64,000 nucleotides of DNA from positions 3,636,501 to 3,700,500 of the forward strand of contig NC_004722.1 of the NCBI RefSeq assembly GCF_000007825.1, given 5' to 3'. Within the stretch, counting starts at the first letter, position 1; each line of letters starts with the position of its first letter. Shown one piece after another: positions 7,457 to 16,723 of the stretch. The DNA is from Bacillus cereus ATCC 14579. Its GTDB lineage: Bacteria > Bacillota > Bacilli > Bacillales > Bacillaceae_G. Made by a program: the position numbers and the translations under genes. A model generated the notes under the pieces. That model made no database searches. It saw only the letters and a program-made list of their open reading frames with translations, and had not been told where the DNA came from.

Positions 7457-9208
7457 CAAACTCACTTTATTTTGTAGCAAATACATATTATAATACAAAC
7501 CTTGCTCACTTAATAATTCTTGATGTGTCCCTCTCTCTACTATCTCTCCATCATGCATCACAAAAATTTGATCCGCATCTTGAATTGTAGATAACCTATG
7601 CGCAATGGCTATCGTCGTTCTACCTTTTCGCATTTGTTGCAACGCTGTTTGAATAGCCTCTTCTGTTTCTGTATCGATATTAGCTGTTGCTTCATCTAAT
7701 ACTAATACTTTCGGATTCGTTGCTATCGTTCTAGCAAAAGCAATTAATTGTCGTTGACCGCTTGAAAATGCTGCACCTCTTTCTACTACTTCTGTTTCAT
7801 ACTGTTTTGGTAACTTTTCAATAAACGTATTCGCTTGCACAAATCGAGCAGCTTCTTTTACTTCTTCATCCGTAATTTCTTCATTATACATACGAATATT
7901 TTGCTTTACATTTCCAGCAAATAAAAATGCATCTTGCAATACGAGTCCTATTTTCTTTCTAATTTCTCGTTCTTCAAATTTTTCTAAATCTACACCGTCT
8001 ATTACAATATTTCCTGACTTAATATTATAAAATCGCATTAACAAATTCATAATCGTACTTTTTCCGCTACCAGTATGCCCAACAAAAGCAACCGTTTGCC
8101 CTTGTTTCACGTGAAATGATACATTTTTTAAAACGTCACGCTTTCCATCATATGAAAAAGTAACATTTTTAAATTCAATATCTCCATCCACGATTTGAGG
8201 ATTCTCATTACCTTTTTGAACCGGTGCTAAATCTTTCTCGTCCATTAAATGAAATACACGTGATGACGAAACAAGTGCCTGTTGGAAGAAGGACAATTTC
8301 ATCATCATCTCATTTACAGGTTGGAAGAAACGATGTATATAGTTAACAAAAGCATATAAAACTCCTACTTCAACAGGGCTCTTTAAAGCATCAATCCCAA
8401 ATAAACCTAGTACTAACGCAATAGCTACAATATGTACTAAATCCGTAGCTGGTCGTAAAAGTAATGCGTCTAACTTCAAAGTACGTCGCCCTGCACTATA
8501 ATGTTTATTATTCACTTCTTCAAACTCTTTTCTCATACGTTTTTCTTGTCTGAACACTTGAACAATATTCATTCCTTGTATGGACTCGTTCAACTTTGCA
8601 TTTAACACGCTTAGTTGATTACGTACTTCTAAATAAAAAGCTGCACTTTTCCGGCGATATAATACCATAATCGCAAACATTATCGGAATTAATACGAGAG
8701 AAAATAGCGCTAATTTTACATCTAATAAAAACATCGCTACTAAAATACCTACTAAAAAGACTACATTTTTTACAAATGTTGATAATACACTGACATAAAA
8801 ATCTTTAATCGCTTCCGTATCATTTGTTATACGCGATACAAGTGTACCAATCGGCGTACGATCAAAGAAACTTAATGACAGCTTTTGAACATGTTCATAT
8901 ACTTCAACTCGCATATCTTGAACAATCTTAAAAGCAATGTTCTGAAAGTACAATAGATTTAAATACGTAAATAGTACTTTTAATAAATGAGCAACTATGT
9001 AAATTACAAATAAAGTAACGAGCGCTGATCGTTCAAAATCCCGCGGTACTAGGTGTTCATCGAGGAATTGTTTAATTAAAAAAGGACCCATCATTTCCGT
9101 TACTGTCGCACCAACTAAAAAGATAAATGCTAAAGATAGTAACCCTTTATATGGCTTCATATAGGAAAGCAATCTACTTAAATCACTTCGCTTCTTCTCT
9201 ACCATCAT
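7442..9208 (-). CDS. ABC exporter half-transporter, YheH/BmrD-like
   Basis: 588 residues: a six-helix membrane domain (about 1-310) fused to an ATPase domain. The ATPase has Walker A GHTGSGKST, Q-loop LVLQDAF, Walker B VLVLDEATANID with the catalytic glutamate present, and H-switch IAHRLST. The signature is the non-canonical FSSGQRQ rather than LSGGQ. The gene overlaps the upstream ABC gene by 4 bp, so the two subunits should form a heterodimer, like B. subtilis YheI/YheH (BmrC/BmrD), a multidrug exporter. The asymmetry of the two nucleotide sites fits this. BmrD proper is longer, so this is a compact relative. Confidence 0.85.
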   Translation of the reverse strand: MMVEKKRSDLSRLLSYMKPYKGLLSLAFIFLVGATVTEMMGPFLIKQFLDEHLVPRDFERSALVTLFVIYIVAHLLKVLFTYLNLLYFQNIAFKIVQDMRVEVYEHVQKLSLSFFDRTPIGTLVSRITNDTEAIKDFYVSVLSTFVKNVVFLVGILVAMFLLDVKLALFSLVLIPIMFAIMVLYRRKSAAFYLEVRNQLSVLNAKLNESIQGMNIVQVFRQEKRMRKEFEEVNNKHYSAGRRTLKLDALLLRPATDLVHIVAIALVLGLFGIDALKSPVEVGVLYAFVNYIHRFFQPVNEMMMKLSFFQQALVSSSRVFHLMDEKDLAPVQKGNENPQIVDGDIEFKNVTFSYDGKRDVLKNVSFHVKQGQTVAFVGHTGSGKSTIMNLLMRFYNIKSGNIVIDGVDLEKFEEREIRKKIGLVLQDAFLFAGNVKQNIRMYNEEITDEEVKEAARFVQANTFIEKLPKQYETEVVERGAAFSSGQRQLIAFARTIATNPKVLVLDEATANIDTETEEAIQTALQQMRKGRTTIAIAHRLSTIQDADQIFVMHDGEIVERGTHQELLSEQGLYYNMYLLQNKVSLQKAL

Positions 9209-10956
9209 ACGCCTCCTTTCTCGACTAAAGCTTCTAATTGCTGGCTTTCATACATTTCCTTATACCAGCCTTTTTCCTTCATTAATTCCTCATGTGTACC
9301 TCTTTGTACAATTCTACCTTCATCAACAACAAGAATAAGATTGGCATGCTGAATTGCACTTAATCGGTGTGCAGTAATAATCGTCGTTTTCCCTGCTCTC
9401 TCCCTCTTTAAGGCACTTAAAATCGTCTCTTCTGTTTTTGCATCTACCGCTGATAAACAATCATCCAAAATTAAAATTTCAGCATTTGTTAATAAAGCAC
9501 GAGCAATAGAGATTCGCTGTTTTTGACCACCAGATAACGAAACACCTCTTTCCCCTACTACTGTTTCATATCCTTCTGAAAATTGGAGGATGTCATTATG
9601 AATACAAGCAATCTCTGCTGCTTGGGTAATTTCATTATATGTAGCATCCGCCTTTCCAAAGGCAATATTCTCGCCAATACTTGCTGAAAATAAAAAATGA
9701 TCTTGCGGCACGTATGAAATGGCAGAACGGACACCATGAAGTGTTATATCTCGAATATCTCGCTCCCCAATTTTTAATTCACCATTAAAATGATCATACT
9801 CACGGATTAAACATTTTAATAAAGTCGTTTTCCCTGCGCCTGTACGTCCTACAACTCCTAGCGTTTCGCCCTTCTTCAAATCAAAGTGAATATCGTTTAA
9901 ATGTAACAATTCATTTTTCTTATACGAAAATGAATCAACGGCAAACGAAACATTACCGCTCGCTATTGTATGTACAGCATTTTCGCTATTTACTACATCT
10001 GATTTTTGTGAAAGAATTTTTTCTACACGGTCATATGAAGCACGCCCACGCTCCATAATATTGAATAACCATCCAAACGCTAACATTGGCCAAACGAGGG
10101 TACCTAAATATGTCGTAAATGTAACGAGATCACCTACTGTTAATTCACCTCTTACAACTAATACCGATCCGTAACATACTGCGATTAAAAAAGAAAATCC
10201 AACGATAAGAGAGATTGTCGGATCAAATAACGAATCAATACGTGCAACTAACACATTTTTATGTACAACATCTTCTGATTTTCTTCGAAACGCCTGTAAA
10301 TCTTCTTTCTCTTGTCCAAGCGAGCGAATCACTTTCATTCCACTCATACTCTCTTGCACTTTATCATTGATTTCCGAAAACGATTGCTGTGCTTTATGAA
10401 ACCTTTTATGTAATAAAGTTCCATAATAATTTGTCGAAATAGCTACAATCGGCATTGGAATTAAACTTAATAATGTTAACTTCCAACTAATTGTAAAACC
10501 CATCGCTACGAGTACACATCCTCCGACAGCTAATGAGTCAACAAGCGTCAAAACACCTGCTCCAGCAGTTTGCTGGATCGCTTGAATATCATTGGTCGCA
10601 TGTGCCATTAAATCACCTGTCCGATTTGACTGATAGAAAGATGGACTCATCTTTGTAAAATGTTCATACAAATTTTTTCGTAATTGGCGAGCTAATTTTA
10701 ATGAAGACCCGAAAATCATAATACGCCATATGTAACGTAATATGTACATCGTAATACCTACAATTACTAATAGTACAACCCATTTTAGTAACTTATCGGT
10801 CGTCAATGTTCCATCATTAATTTCATCTACAACGATTCCAATTACTTTTGGTGCTACAAGTTCTAAAAGTGCAACGCCAAACAATAAAATAATTCCAGTT
10901 ATGTACGCTCGTTTTTCTTGTTTAAAAAACCACGCTAAATTCATAAACACTTTCAT
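9205..10956 (-). CDS. ABC exporter half-transporter, YheI/BmrC-like, degenerate site
   Basis: 583 residues with an N-terminal exporter membrane domain and a C-terminal ATPase domain: Walker A GRTGAGKTT, signature LSGGQKQ, Walker B LILILDD. Aspartate replaces the catalytic glutamate after Walker B (DDCLSAVDA). This is the known feature of BmrC-type subunits, whose Walker B contributes to the inactive ATP site of the heterodimer. Start ATG at 10956 after GGAGGAAAAAA. First gene of the two-gene operon. Exported compound unknown; relatives export drugs such as doxorubicin and ethidium. Expression control is not obvious upstream. Confidence 0.87.
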   Translation of the reverse strand: MKVFMNLAWFFKQEKRAYITGIILLFGVALLELVAPKVIGIVVDEINDGTLTTDKLLKWVVLLVIVGITMYILRYIWRIMIFGSSLKLARQLRKNLYEHFTKMSPSFYQSNRTGDLMAHATNDIQAIQQTAGAGVLTLVDSLAVGGCVLVAMGFTISWKLTLLSLIPMPIVAISTNYYGTLLHKRFHKAQQSFSEINDKVQESMSGMKVIRSLGQEKEDLQAFRRKSEDVVHKNVLVARIDSLFDPTISLIVGFSFLIAVCYGSVLVVRGELTVGDLVTFTTYLGTLVWPMLAFGWLFNIMERGRASYDRVEKILSQKSDVVNSENAVHTIASGNVSFAVDSFSYKKNELLHLNDIHFDLKKGETLGVVGRTGAGKTTLLKCLIREYDHFNGELKIGERDIRDITLHGVRSAISYVPQDHFLFSASIGENIAFGKADATYNEITQAAEIACIHNDILQFSEGYETVVGERGVSLSGGQKQRISIARALLTNAEILILDDCLSAVDAKTEETILSALKRERAGKTTIITAHRLSAIQHANLILVVDEGRIVQRGTHEELMKEKGWYKEMYESQQLEALVEKGGV

Positions 10957-11047
10957 TTTTTTCCTCCTCCCTTAAAATGAGCGATGTTTTCAGTTTACCA
11001 AAAATACAGAATTTTTAAAAGTTTTAAAAACTATAACTAACAAAAAG

Positions 11048-11072
11048 AAAGACACTCTTAGCGAGTGTCTTT
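11048..11072 (-). terminator. Terminator after yneF
   Basis: AAAGACACTC / GAGTGTCTTT, 10-bp perfect stem, 5-base loop, directly after the yneF stop. Confidence 0.8.
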
Positions 11073-11078
11073 TAGCGC

Positions 11079-11300
11079 TTATTTCATTTGTTGCTTGTTC
11101 ATTGCGCTCATCATTTGATTGATTTTCTTTTGGGAAGGTTTTTGTCCCATTTGCATCATCATCATTTTTAACATTTGTTCGTTAATTGGTGGATTTTTTT
11201 GTAAGTAATTCATCATGTATTTGCGGGCAATGAAAAATCCTAACGCCACGCCTGCTACTAGTGCTACTACGCCCACTAGAATACCTAACCAAATTGGCAT
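11079..11300 (-). CDS. yneF: UPF0154 membrane protein YneF
   Basis: 73 residues with one N-terminal membrane helix ([21 protein letters not shown]), then the family block [20 protein letters not shown] and a methionine-rich tail ending SAMNKQQMK. This is the YneF/UPF0154 family, small Firmicutes membrane proteins with poorly known function. It follows sirA and tkt as in B. subtilis. Start ATG at 11300 behind GGAGG. Confidence 0.88.
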
Positions 11301-11378
11301 ATATTTTCCTCCTTCATGTTGTCTACCTTACAGTGTACTAAAACCTTTTCAATAAGACAAGATACAATTCGACATTTT

Positions 11379-11819
11379 TTACACATATGTTCGTACTTGT
11401 TTTAGAGGATTCAGCCATCCGTACTTTGTATTTTCATAATCCATAGCTAAAAATGTTAATTCACACTTTCTTAACACCTCAAAGAACGTCGTTTCCATAG
11501 AGACATTTCCAGAGGTATTCATACGAATATAGTGCGGTTTCACCATTATTTCGCCGTACTCCGCTCCCGTATAAATTGTATGTGTATGATGTGTTCTATC
11601 ATATTTACCAAGAACGCGCAAAGCTTGTTCTAATTTATGATGAATTTTCATTACTTGCAATGGCATCGTTATATACATCATTTGCTTATATAACACTTTT
11701 TTCTCCGAAAGGGACCCAGATTCTGAAAATCGAGCAAATAAATCAAAAAACAAATATTCACGACCAAAATAAGCTTTCGCAATATCCTCTTGAATTAAAT
11801 ACAATTCATACGTTTTCAT
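11379..11819 (-). CDS. sirA: Sporulation inhibitor of replication SirA (YneE)
   Basis: 146 residues starting MKTYELYLIQEDIAKAYFGRE, with the family pattern of aromatic residues in the first 30 positions. SirA binds domain I of DnaA and blocks replication initiation when a Bacillus cell commits to sporulation; in B. subtilis its gene is activated by Spo0A. Position between tkt and yneF matches B. subtilis. Assignment rests on the N-terminal pattern, length and gene order. Confidence 0.78.
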   Translation of the reverse strand: MKTYELYLIQEDIAKAYFGREYLFFDLFARFSESGSLSEKKVLYKQMMYITMPLQVMKIHHKLEQALRVLGKYDRTHHTHTIYTGAEYGEIMVKPHYIRMNTSGNVSMETTFFEVLRKCELTFLAMDYENTKYGWLNPLKQVRTYV

Positions 11820-11937
11820 TTTTCCACTCCCAATCTGGACAACCTTTTCTCTTCATTATATATAAGAAAATTTGCAATGATTGTCTGACTGCGGAGAGAT
11901 AAAAAACTTTTTCTGTCGAAAAAACTCATTTACATAG

Positions 11938-11966
11938 AAAAACCTCTCCATGCCGGAGAGATTTTT
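11938..11966 (-). terminator. Terminator after tkt
   Basis: AAAAACCTCTCC / GGAGAG-TTTTT hairpin just downstream of the transketolase stop. Confidence 0.7.
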
Positions 11967-11975
11967 CTGAAATCA

Positions 11976-13976
11976 TTAAAGCATTTCTTTTACTTTACGA
12001 ACAACGTTCTCTACAGTAAATCCATACTCTTCCATAATCTTCTCACCAGGAGCAGAAGCACCGAATGTATCGATACCTAACACATCTCCTTCAAGACCTA
12101 CGTAACGGTGCCATCCGAATGTAGCACCCATTTCGATTGCGAAACGTTTTGTTACTGCTTTTGGTAATACAGATTCTTTGTACTCTGCAGTTTGAGCTTC
12201 GAAGCGATCCATAGATGGCATGCTGACAACAGCTGCGTCAACGCCGTCTACTGCTAATGCTTTTTGAGCTTCAACAGCTAGGCTTACTTCAGATCCAGTT
12301 GCAAGTAAGATTACGTCAGCCGTTTCTTTCTTGCTTGCAGAAACTACATATGCACCTTTTGCTACTTTTTCATACGTATCATCTTTTGCACCTTCTAATG
12401 TTGGAAGGTCTTGACGAGTTAATACTAAAGCAGTTGGTTTGTTTGTAGATTCTAAAGCTAGTCTCCAAGCTGCAACAGATTCGTTACCATCAGCAGGACG
12501 GATAACAGAAACGTTTGGCATTGCACGAAGCGCTGCTAATTGCTCGATTGGTTCATGTGTTGGACCATCTTCACCAACAGCGATACTGTCATGTGTGAAT
12601 ACATACGTTACTGGCAATTGCATTAATGCTGCAAGGCGAATTGCTGGACGTAAGTAATCAGAGAATACGAAGAACGTACCACCGTAAGTTTTTAAACCAC
12701 CATGTAGTGCAATACCGTTCATTGCTGCACCCATTGCGAACTCACGTACACCGTACCAAATGTTTTTACCGCTGTAATCATCTCTTGTAAAGTCTTTTTC
12801 GTTATTCATGTATGTTTTGTTAGAACCAGCAAGGTCAGCAGATCCACCGAAGAATGATGGTACAGACTCTGCAATAGCATTAATTACAGCACCAGAAGAA
12901 TTACGAGTTGCTGCTTTTGATCCTAATTCATAAGTTGGTAAGTTTTGCTCCCAACCTTCTGGAAGTTGACCGTTCATTGCTGCTTGGAATTCGTTTGCTA
13001 ATTCTGGGTATGCTTGTGCATATTCACCTAGCATCGTGTTCCACTCAGCTTGCGCAGTTTCACCAACATCTTGTACTGTTTTACGGAAGTTGTCATATAC
13101 TTCTTCTGCTACGTGGAAGTCTTGCTCAGCAGTCCAAGCATATGCTTCTTTCGTTAATTTTGTTTCTTCTACACCAAGTGGAGAACCATGTGAAGCTGAT
13201 TTTCCTGATTTGTTTGGAGAACCGAAACCAATTGTCGTTCTTACTTCAATTAGCGTTGGGCGTTTTTCGTCAGCTTTCGCTTCTTCAATTGCTTTCGCGA
13301 TTGCTTCAATATCGTTTCCATCCTCAACACGGATTACTTGCCATCCGTATGCTTTGTAACGATCTTCTACACTTTCAGAGAATGAACGATTTAAATCGCC
13401 ATCTAATGAAATATCGTTTGAATCGTAAAGCACAACAAGACGACCTAATTGTAAATGAGCAGCTAATGAAGATGCTTCAGCAGAAACGCCCTCCATTAAA
13501 TCTCCATCACCACAAATAGCGTATGTATAATGATCTACTACATTATACGCATCACGGTTATATTTAGCAGCTAAATGTCTTTCAGCCATTGCCATACCTA
13601 CAGCAGTTGCAATACCTTGTCCAAGTGGACCAGTTGTTGCATCTACACCAGCTGTATGACCATACTCAGGATGTCCTGGAGTTTTGCTTCCCCATTGACG
13701 GAAGTTCTTTAAGTCATCCATTGTTACATCATAACCAGATAGGTGAAGTAGGCTGTATAATAACATTGAACCATGACCTGCAGATAATACGAAACGATCA
13801 CGGTTAAACCACGTTGGGTTATTTGGATTGTGTTTCATAAATTGAGTCCATAATGTATAAGCCATTGGTGCTGCACCCATTGGCATTCCTGGGTGACCAG
13901 AGTTTGCTTTTTCAATCGCATCGATGGATAATGTGCGAATCGTGTTGATAGAAAGTTGTTCGATTGAATGTGACAT
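11976..13976 (-). CDS. tkt: Transketolase
   Basis: 666 residues from MSHSIEQLSINTIRTLS; the ATG at 13976 has AAGGGAAG before it, while the upstream in-frame start at 14018 does not. It is a thiamine diphosphate enzyme moving two-carbon ketol units between sugar phosphates in the non-oxidative pentose phosphate pathway. Visible features are the TPP/Mg motif CGDGDLMEGVSAEASS...N, the substrate histidine region AGHGSMLLYS, the pyrimidine domain motif VREFAMGAAMNGIALHG and the C-terminal domain. Full family length. Gene order yneB-ynzC-tkt-sirA-yneF of B. subtilis is kept, but with a phosphonate locus inserted between ynzC and tkt. Confidence 0.96.
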   Translation of the reverse strand: MSHSIEQLSINTIRTLSIDAIEKANSGHPGMPMGAAPMAYTLWTQFMKHNPNNPTWFNRDRFVLSAGHGSMLLYSLLHLSGYDVTMDDLKNFRQWGSKTPGHPEYGHTAGVDATTGPLGQGIATAVGMAMAERHLAAKYNRDAYNVVDHYTYAICGDGDLMEGVSAEASSLAAHLQLGRLVVLYDSNDISLDGDLNRSFSESVEDRYKAYGWQVIRVEDGNDIEAIAKAIEEAKADEKRPTLIEVRTTIGFGSPNKSGKSASHGSPLGVEETKLTKEAYAWTAEQDFHVAEEVYDNFRKTVQDVGETAQAEWNTMLGEYAQAYPELANEFQAAMNGQLPEGWEQNLPTYELGSKAATRNSSGAVINAIAESVPSFFGGSADLAGSNKTYMNNEKDFTRDDYSGKNIWYGVREFAMGAAMNGIALHGGLKTYGGTFFVFSDYLRPAIRLAALMQLPVTYVFTHDSIAVGEDGPTHEPIEQLAALRAMPNVSVIRPADGNESVAAWRLALESTNKPTALVLTRQDLPTLEGAKDDTYEKVAKGAYVVSASKKETADVILLATGSEVSLAVEAQKALAVDGVDAAVVSMPSMDRFEAQTAEYKESVLPKAVTKRFAIEMGATFGWHRYVGLEGDVLGIDTFGASAPGEKIMEEYGFTVENVVRKVKEML

Positions 13977-14239
13977 GCTATTCTTCCCTTCGCTTATATT
14001 AGTAAACGTTTTATACATTTATATGATAGCTTCCCACGCAAGATTATACAACATGTATCGACAAATATGTTGATATTTTTTTGATTTTTTATAAAAAAAT
14101 CAATGTTTCCGGGAATGTATGGGCATTCAATATGACATACTTTTTTATTATTTTTATTTTAAAAAGAAAGGGAATTATCTGTATATTTATACAAATTTCT
14201 TCTATACTTACTTTTTTAAATACGTTTTTAAAAACATAA
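13977..14239. other. Intergenic space upstream of tkt
   Basis: About 260 AT-rich bases holding the presumed tkt promoter. I see no further gene or RNA. Confidence 0.4.
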
Positions 14240-14264
14240 AAAAGCATCTAACTTCGATGCTTTT
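14240..14264 (-). terminator. Terminator of the phosphonate operon
   Basis: AAAAGCATC / GATGCTTTT hairpin immediately after the last phnE. Confidence 0.75.
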
Positions 14265-14272
14265 CAAATAAG

Positions 14273-15076
14273 TTAAACAATCCGTTTCCGAATCGAGCTT
14301 GAAATCAAATCAATTATAATTACCATTAAAATAATACCTAATAAAATAATACCAACACGAGACCAATTCCGTGAACTCAGCGCAAAAATTAAAGGTGTAC
14401 CAATCCCTCCTGCTCCGATAACTCCTAAAATCGCAGCGGATCGTACATTAATTTCAAATCTGTATAACGTATACGATAGAAAATCTGGTAACACTTGCGG
14501 TAACACCGCATACCAAAGTATTTGAAAACGATTTGCTCCTGTTGCTAGTAACGCTTCCGTCGGTCCTTTATCTATGTTTTCAATTCCTTCTGAATATAGT
14601 TTTCCTAACATTCCAATAGAATGCAATCTTAAGGCTAATACTCCTGCAAAAGAGCCTGGACCAACAGCTTTTATAAATAAAAGAGCCATAACTAATTCAG
14701 GAAACGTACGAACAAAACTAAGTACAAATTTCCCAAATCCTGAAGTTAATTTTCCACTACTCATATTCGTTGCCGCCCAAAAAGCAAACGGAACAGATAA
14801 AAATGCAGAAATAAATGTACCTAATATCGCAATTGCCAACGTATCAATTAATCCATGTAATAAATCTTCACCATCTGGCAAAGATACATACGCCCAGTCT
14901 GGAGTCAATATCCCTGTCATAATTGCTTTTGTAATTTCTCCCGCCGTTTCCTTTATTCCCTCTAGCGGTACTCCTGAAAAAGCCCATATATAAACAAATG
15001 TAAGTGCTATAAAAATAAACGAGCGATACACACTCGGTTTCTTCGGTTTTGGTACGATTATCGTCGTTTTACTCAT
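14273..15076 (-). CDS. phnE: Phosphonate ABC transporter permease PhnE (second copy)
   Basis: 267-residue inner-membrane permease of the binding-protein-dependent type. About six hydrophobic segments and the cytoplasmic EAA loop, EALLATGANRFQILWYAVLPQ, contact the ATPase. The closing block NVRSAAILGVIGAGGIGTPL is typical of PhnE. The start overlaps the stop of the other phnE, and the proteins probably form a heterodimeric channel with PhnC and PhnD. Likely substrates are phosphonates or phosphite; phosphate esters cannot be excluded. Confidence 0.88.
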   Translation of the reverse strand: MSKTTIIVPKPKKPSVYRSFIFIALTFVYIWAFSGVPLEGIKETAGEITKAIMTGILTPDWAYVSLPDGEDLLHGLIDTLAIAILGTFISAFLSVPFAFWAATNMSSGKLTSGFGKFVLSFVRTFPELVMALLFIKAVGPGSFAGVLALRLHSIGMLGKLYSEGIENIDKGPTEALLATGANRFQILWYAVLPQVLPDFLSYTLYRFEINVRSAAILGVIGAGGIGTPLIFALSSRNWSRVGIILLGIILMVIIIDLISSSIRKRIV

Positions 15077-15870
15077 TATAATTTCTCCCGCAACAATGTA
15101 CTTACATAATCAATTACCAATACAACAACAAGAGTATAGATGATAATAGATGCAGTTTGTTGATATTGTAAAAATCCAAGTGTACGATCATAATATAGTC
15201 CAATACCACCTGCTCCTACTAAACCTAGGACAGCCGCTGCCCGTACATTCACCTCAAATGTATATAGTACATAGGAAACAAAGTGTGCTTTTACTTGTGG
15301 AATGACTCCATAAACAATCCATTGCACCTTATTAGCCCCTACAGCTGTCATCGCTTCTAGTGGGCCAGGGTCAATTGATTCAATTGATTCATACAACAAT
15401 TTCGCCACGAGCCCAATTGAGAAAAAAGTAAGAGCTAAAATACCCGGAAGTGGTCCTATTCCAAAAATAGCTACGAAAATTGCCGCTAATAATAAATCTG
15501 GTATCGTTCGAATAAAATTTAAAATCAATCGAGCTGGACTGTATAAAAATGTACTAGTAAACACATTACTTGCCGCAAACAGTGCAAGTGGAATAGCTAA
15601 AATCGCTCCTAAAGTCGTCCCAATAATCGCCATACGTATTGTATCTAACATTGCTGTTGTAATAACTTGAAAATAACTCCAATCTGGCGGCACCATTTCT
15701 TTTAACAAATCCATTATATTAAGAAAACCAACTACTAGCTTTGAAAATGATGCGTCGACCTGTATACTACTTCCCCACAACAGTAAAATGAATAGAATAA
15801 ACGTTAACATATGTTTTAACTTACTCGGCGGCTTCGGTATCGACTTCGAATATATCGTCACATCATTCAT
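15076..15870 (-). CDS. phnE: Phosphonate ABC transporter permease PhnE (first copy)
   Basis: 264 residues and a paralogue of the following gene: EAA loop EAMTAVGANKVQWIVYGVIPQ and closing block NVRAAAVLGLVGAGGIGLYY. It overlaps phnC by 4 bp upstream and the second phnE downstream, so the four-gene order is phnD-phnC-phnE-phnE. Two different permeases in one locus imply a heterodimer in the membrane. Confidence 0.88.
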   Translation of the reverse strand: MNDVTIYSKSIPKPPSKLKHMLTFILFILLLWGSSIQVDASFSKLVVGFLNIMDLLKEMVPPDWSYFQVITTAMLDTIRMAIIGTTLGAILAIPLALFAASNVFTSTFLYSPARLILNFIRTIPDLLLAAIFVAIFGIGPLPGILALTFFSIGLVAKLLYESIESIDPGPLEAMTAVGANKVQWIVYGVIPQVKAHFVSYVLYTFEVNVRAAAVLGLVGAGGIGLYYDRTLGFLQYQQTASIIIYTLVVVLVIDYVSTLLREKL

Positions 15871-16640
15871 TTAGCTGCCACCTCTAACAATTCACTTTTC
15901 TGTGCTACGTCACCATAAATTTCAGCAAACTTTTCATCCGTTGCTGCTTCTACTAAACCATCAAAAACAATTTCGCCTGCATGTAATCCAATAATACGCG
16001 TCGCATATTGCCTAGCTAAAGCAATAGAATGTAAGTTTACAATTGTTGTAATTCCAAAATCTTCATTAATTTTCTTTAAATCATCTAATACTTGCTTTGT
16101 TGTTAGCGGATCTAACGACGCAACAGGTTCATCTGCCAATATGATTTTTGCTTCTTGCGCCAATGCTCTAGCTATCGATACACGTTGTTGTTGTCCTCCT
16201 GATAATTCATCAGCACGTGCATATGCTTTTTCTAAAATATTCACTCTTTTTAACGCTTGAAATGCGAGCTCCACATCCTCTTTCGGAAACAAACCTAACG
16301 TTGTACGCAATGTCGAATGATATCCAACACGGCCAGCTAATACATTCTTCAATACTGTTGATCGCTTTACAAGGTTAAAACTTTGAAAGATCATACCAAT
16401 ATCCCGGCGCATACGTCGTAAATCTTTTCCTTTTGCAGCAGTAATAGACTCACATTCAATCATGATTTCGCCTTCTGTAATCTCATGAAGACGATTTACC
16501 GATTTTAGAAGTGTAGACTTTCCAGCTCCGGACAGCCCTACCATTATAACAAACTCACCTTTTTGAATTTTCAAGTTTATATTATTCAATCCTTTTGTAC
16601 CATTTGGATACACTTTGGAGACATTTCGAAATTCTATCAC
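15867..16640 (-). CDS. phnC: Phosphonate ABC transporter ATP-binding protein PhnC
   Basis: 257 residues with Walker A GLSGAGKST, Q-loop MIFQSFNLVKRSTVLKNVL, signature LSGGQQQR, Walker B IILADEPVASLDP and H-loop LHS. The segment FNLVKRSTVLKNVLAGR is characteristic of PhnC ATPases. Start is GTG at 16640. It couples ATP hydrolysis to uptake through the two PhnE permeases on the cytoplasmic face. Confidence 0.92.
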   Translation of the reverse strand: MIEFRNVSKVYPNGTKGLNNINLKIQKGEFVIMVGLSGAGKSTLLKSVNRLHEITEGEIMIECESITAAKGKDLRRMRRDIGMIFQSFNLVKRSTVLKNVLAGRVGYHSTLRTTLGLFPKEDVELAFQALKRVNILEKAYARADELSGGQQQRVSIARALAQEAKIILADEPVASLDPLTTKQVLDDLKKINEDFGITTIVNLHSIALARQYATRIIGLHAGEIVFDGLVEAATDEKFAEIYGDVAQKSELLEVAAK

Positions 16641-16723
16641 ACATCTTACCTACCTTCTATGTATTCAAAACGGCAAACTAACTGAAAACATTCCCTTTCA
16701 GCTAGCTGCCATTTCCATATGTA

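Noticed and set aside
12257..13807. Several plus-strand ORFs inside tkt
   Set aside because: Shadows of a strongly conserved coding strand; leucine-rich products without starts of quality.
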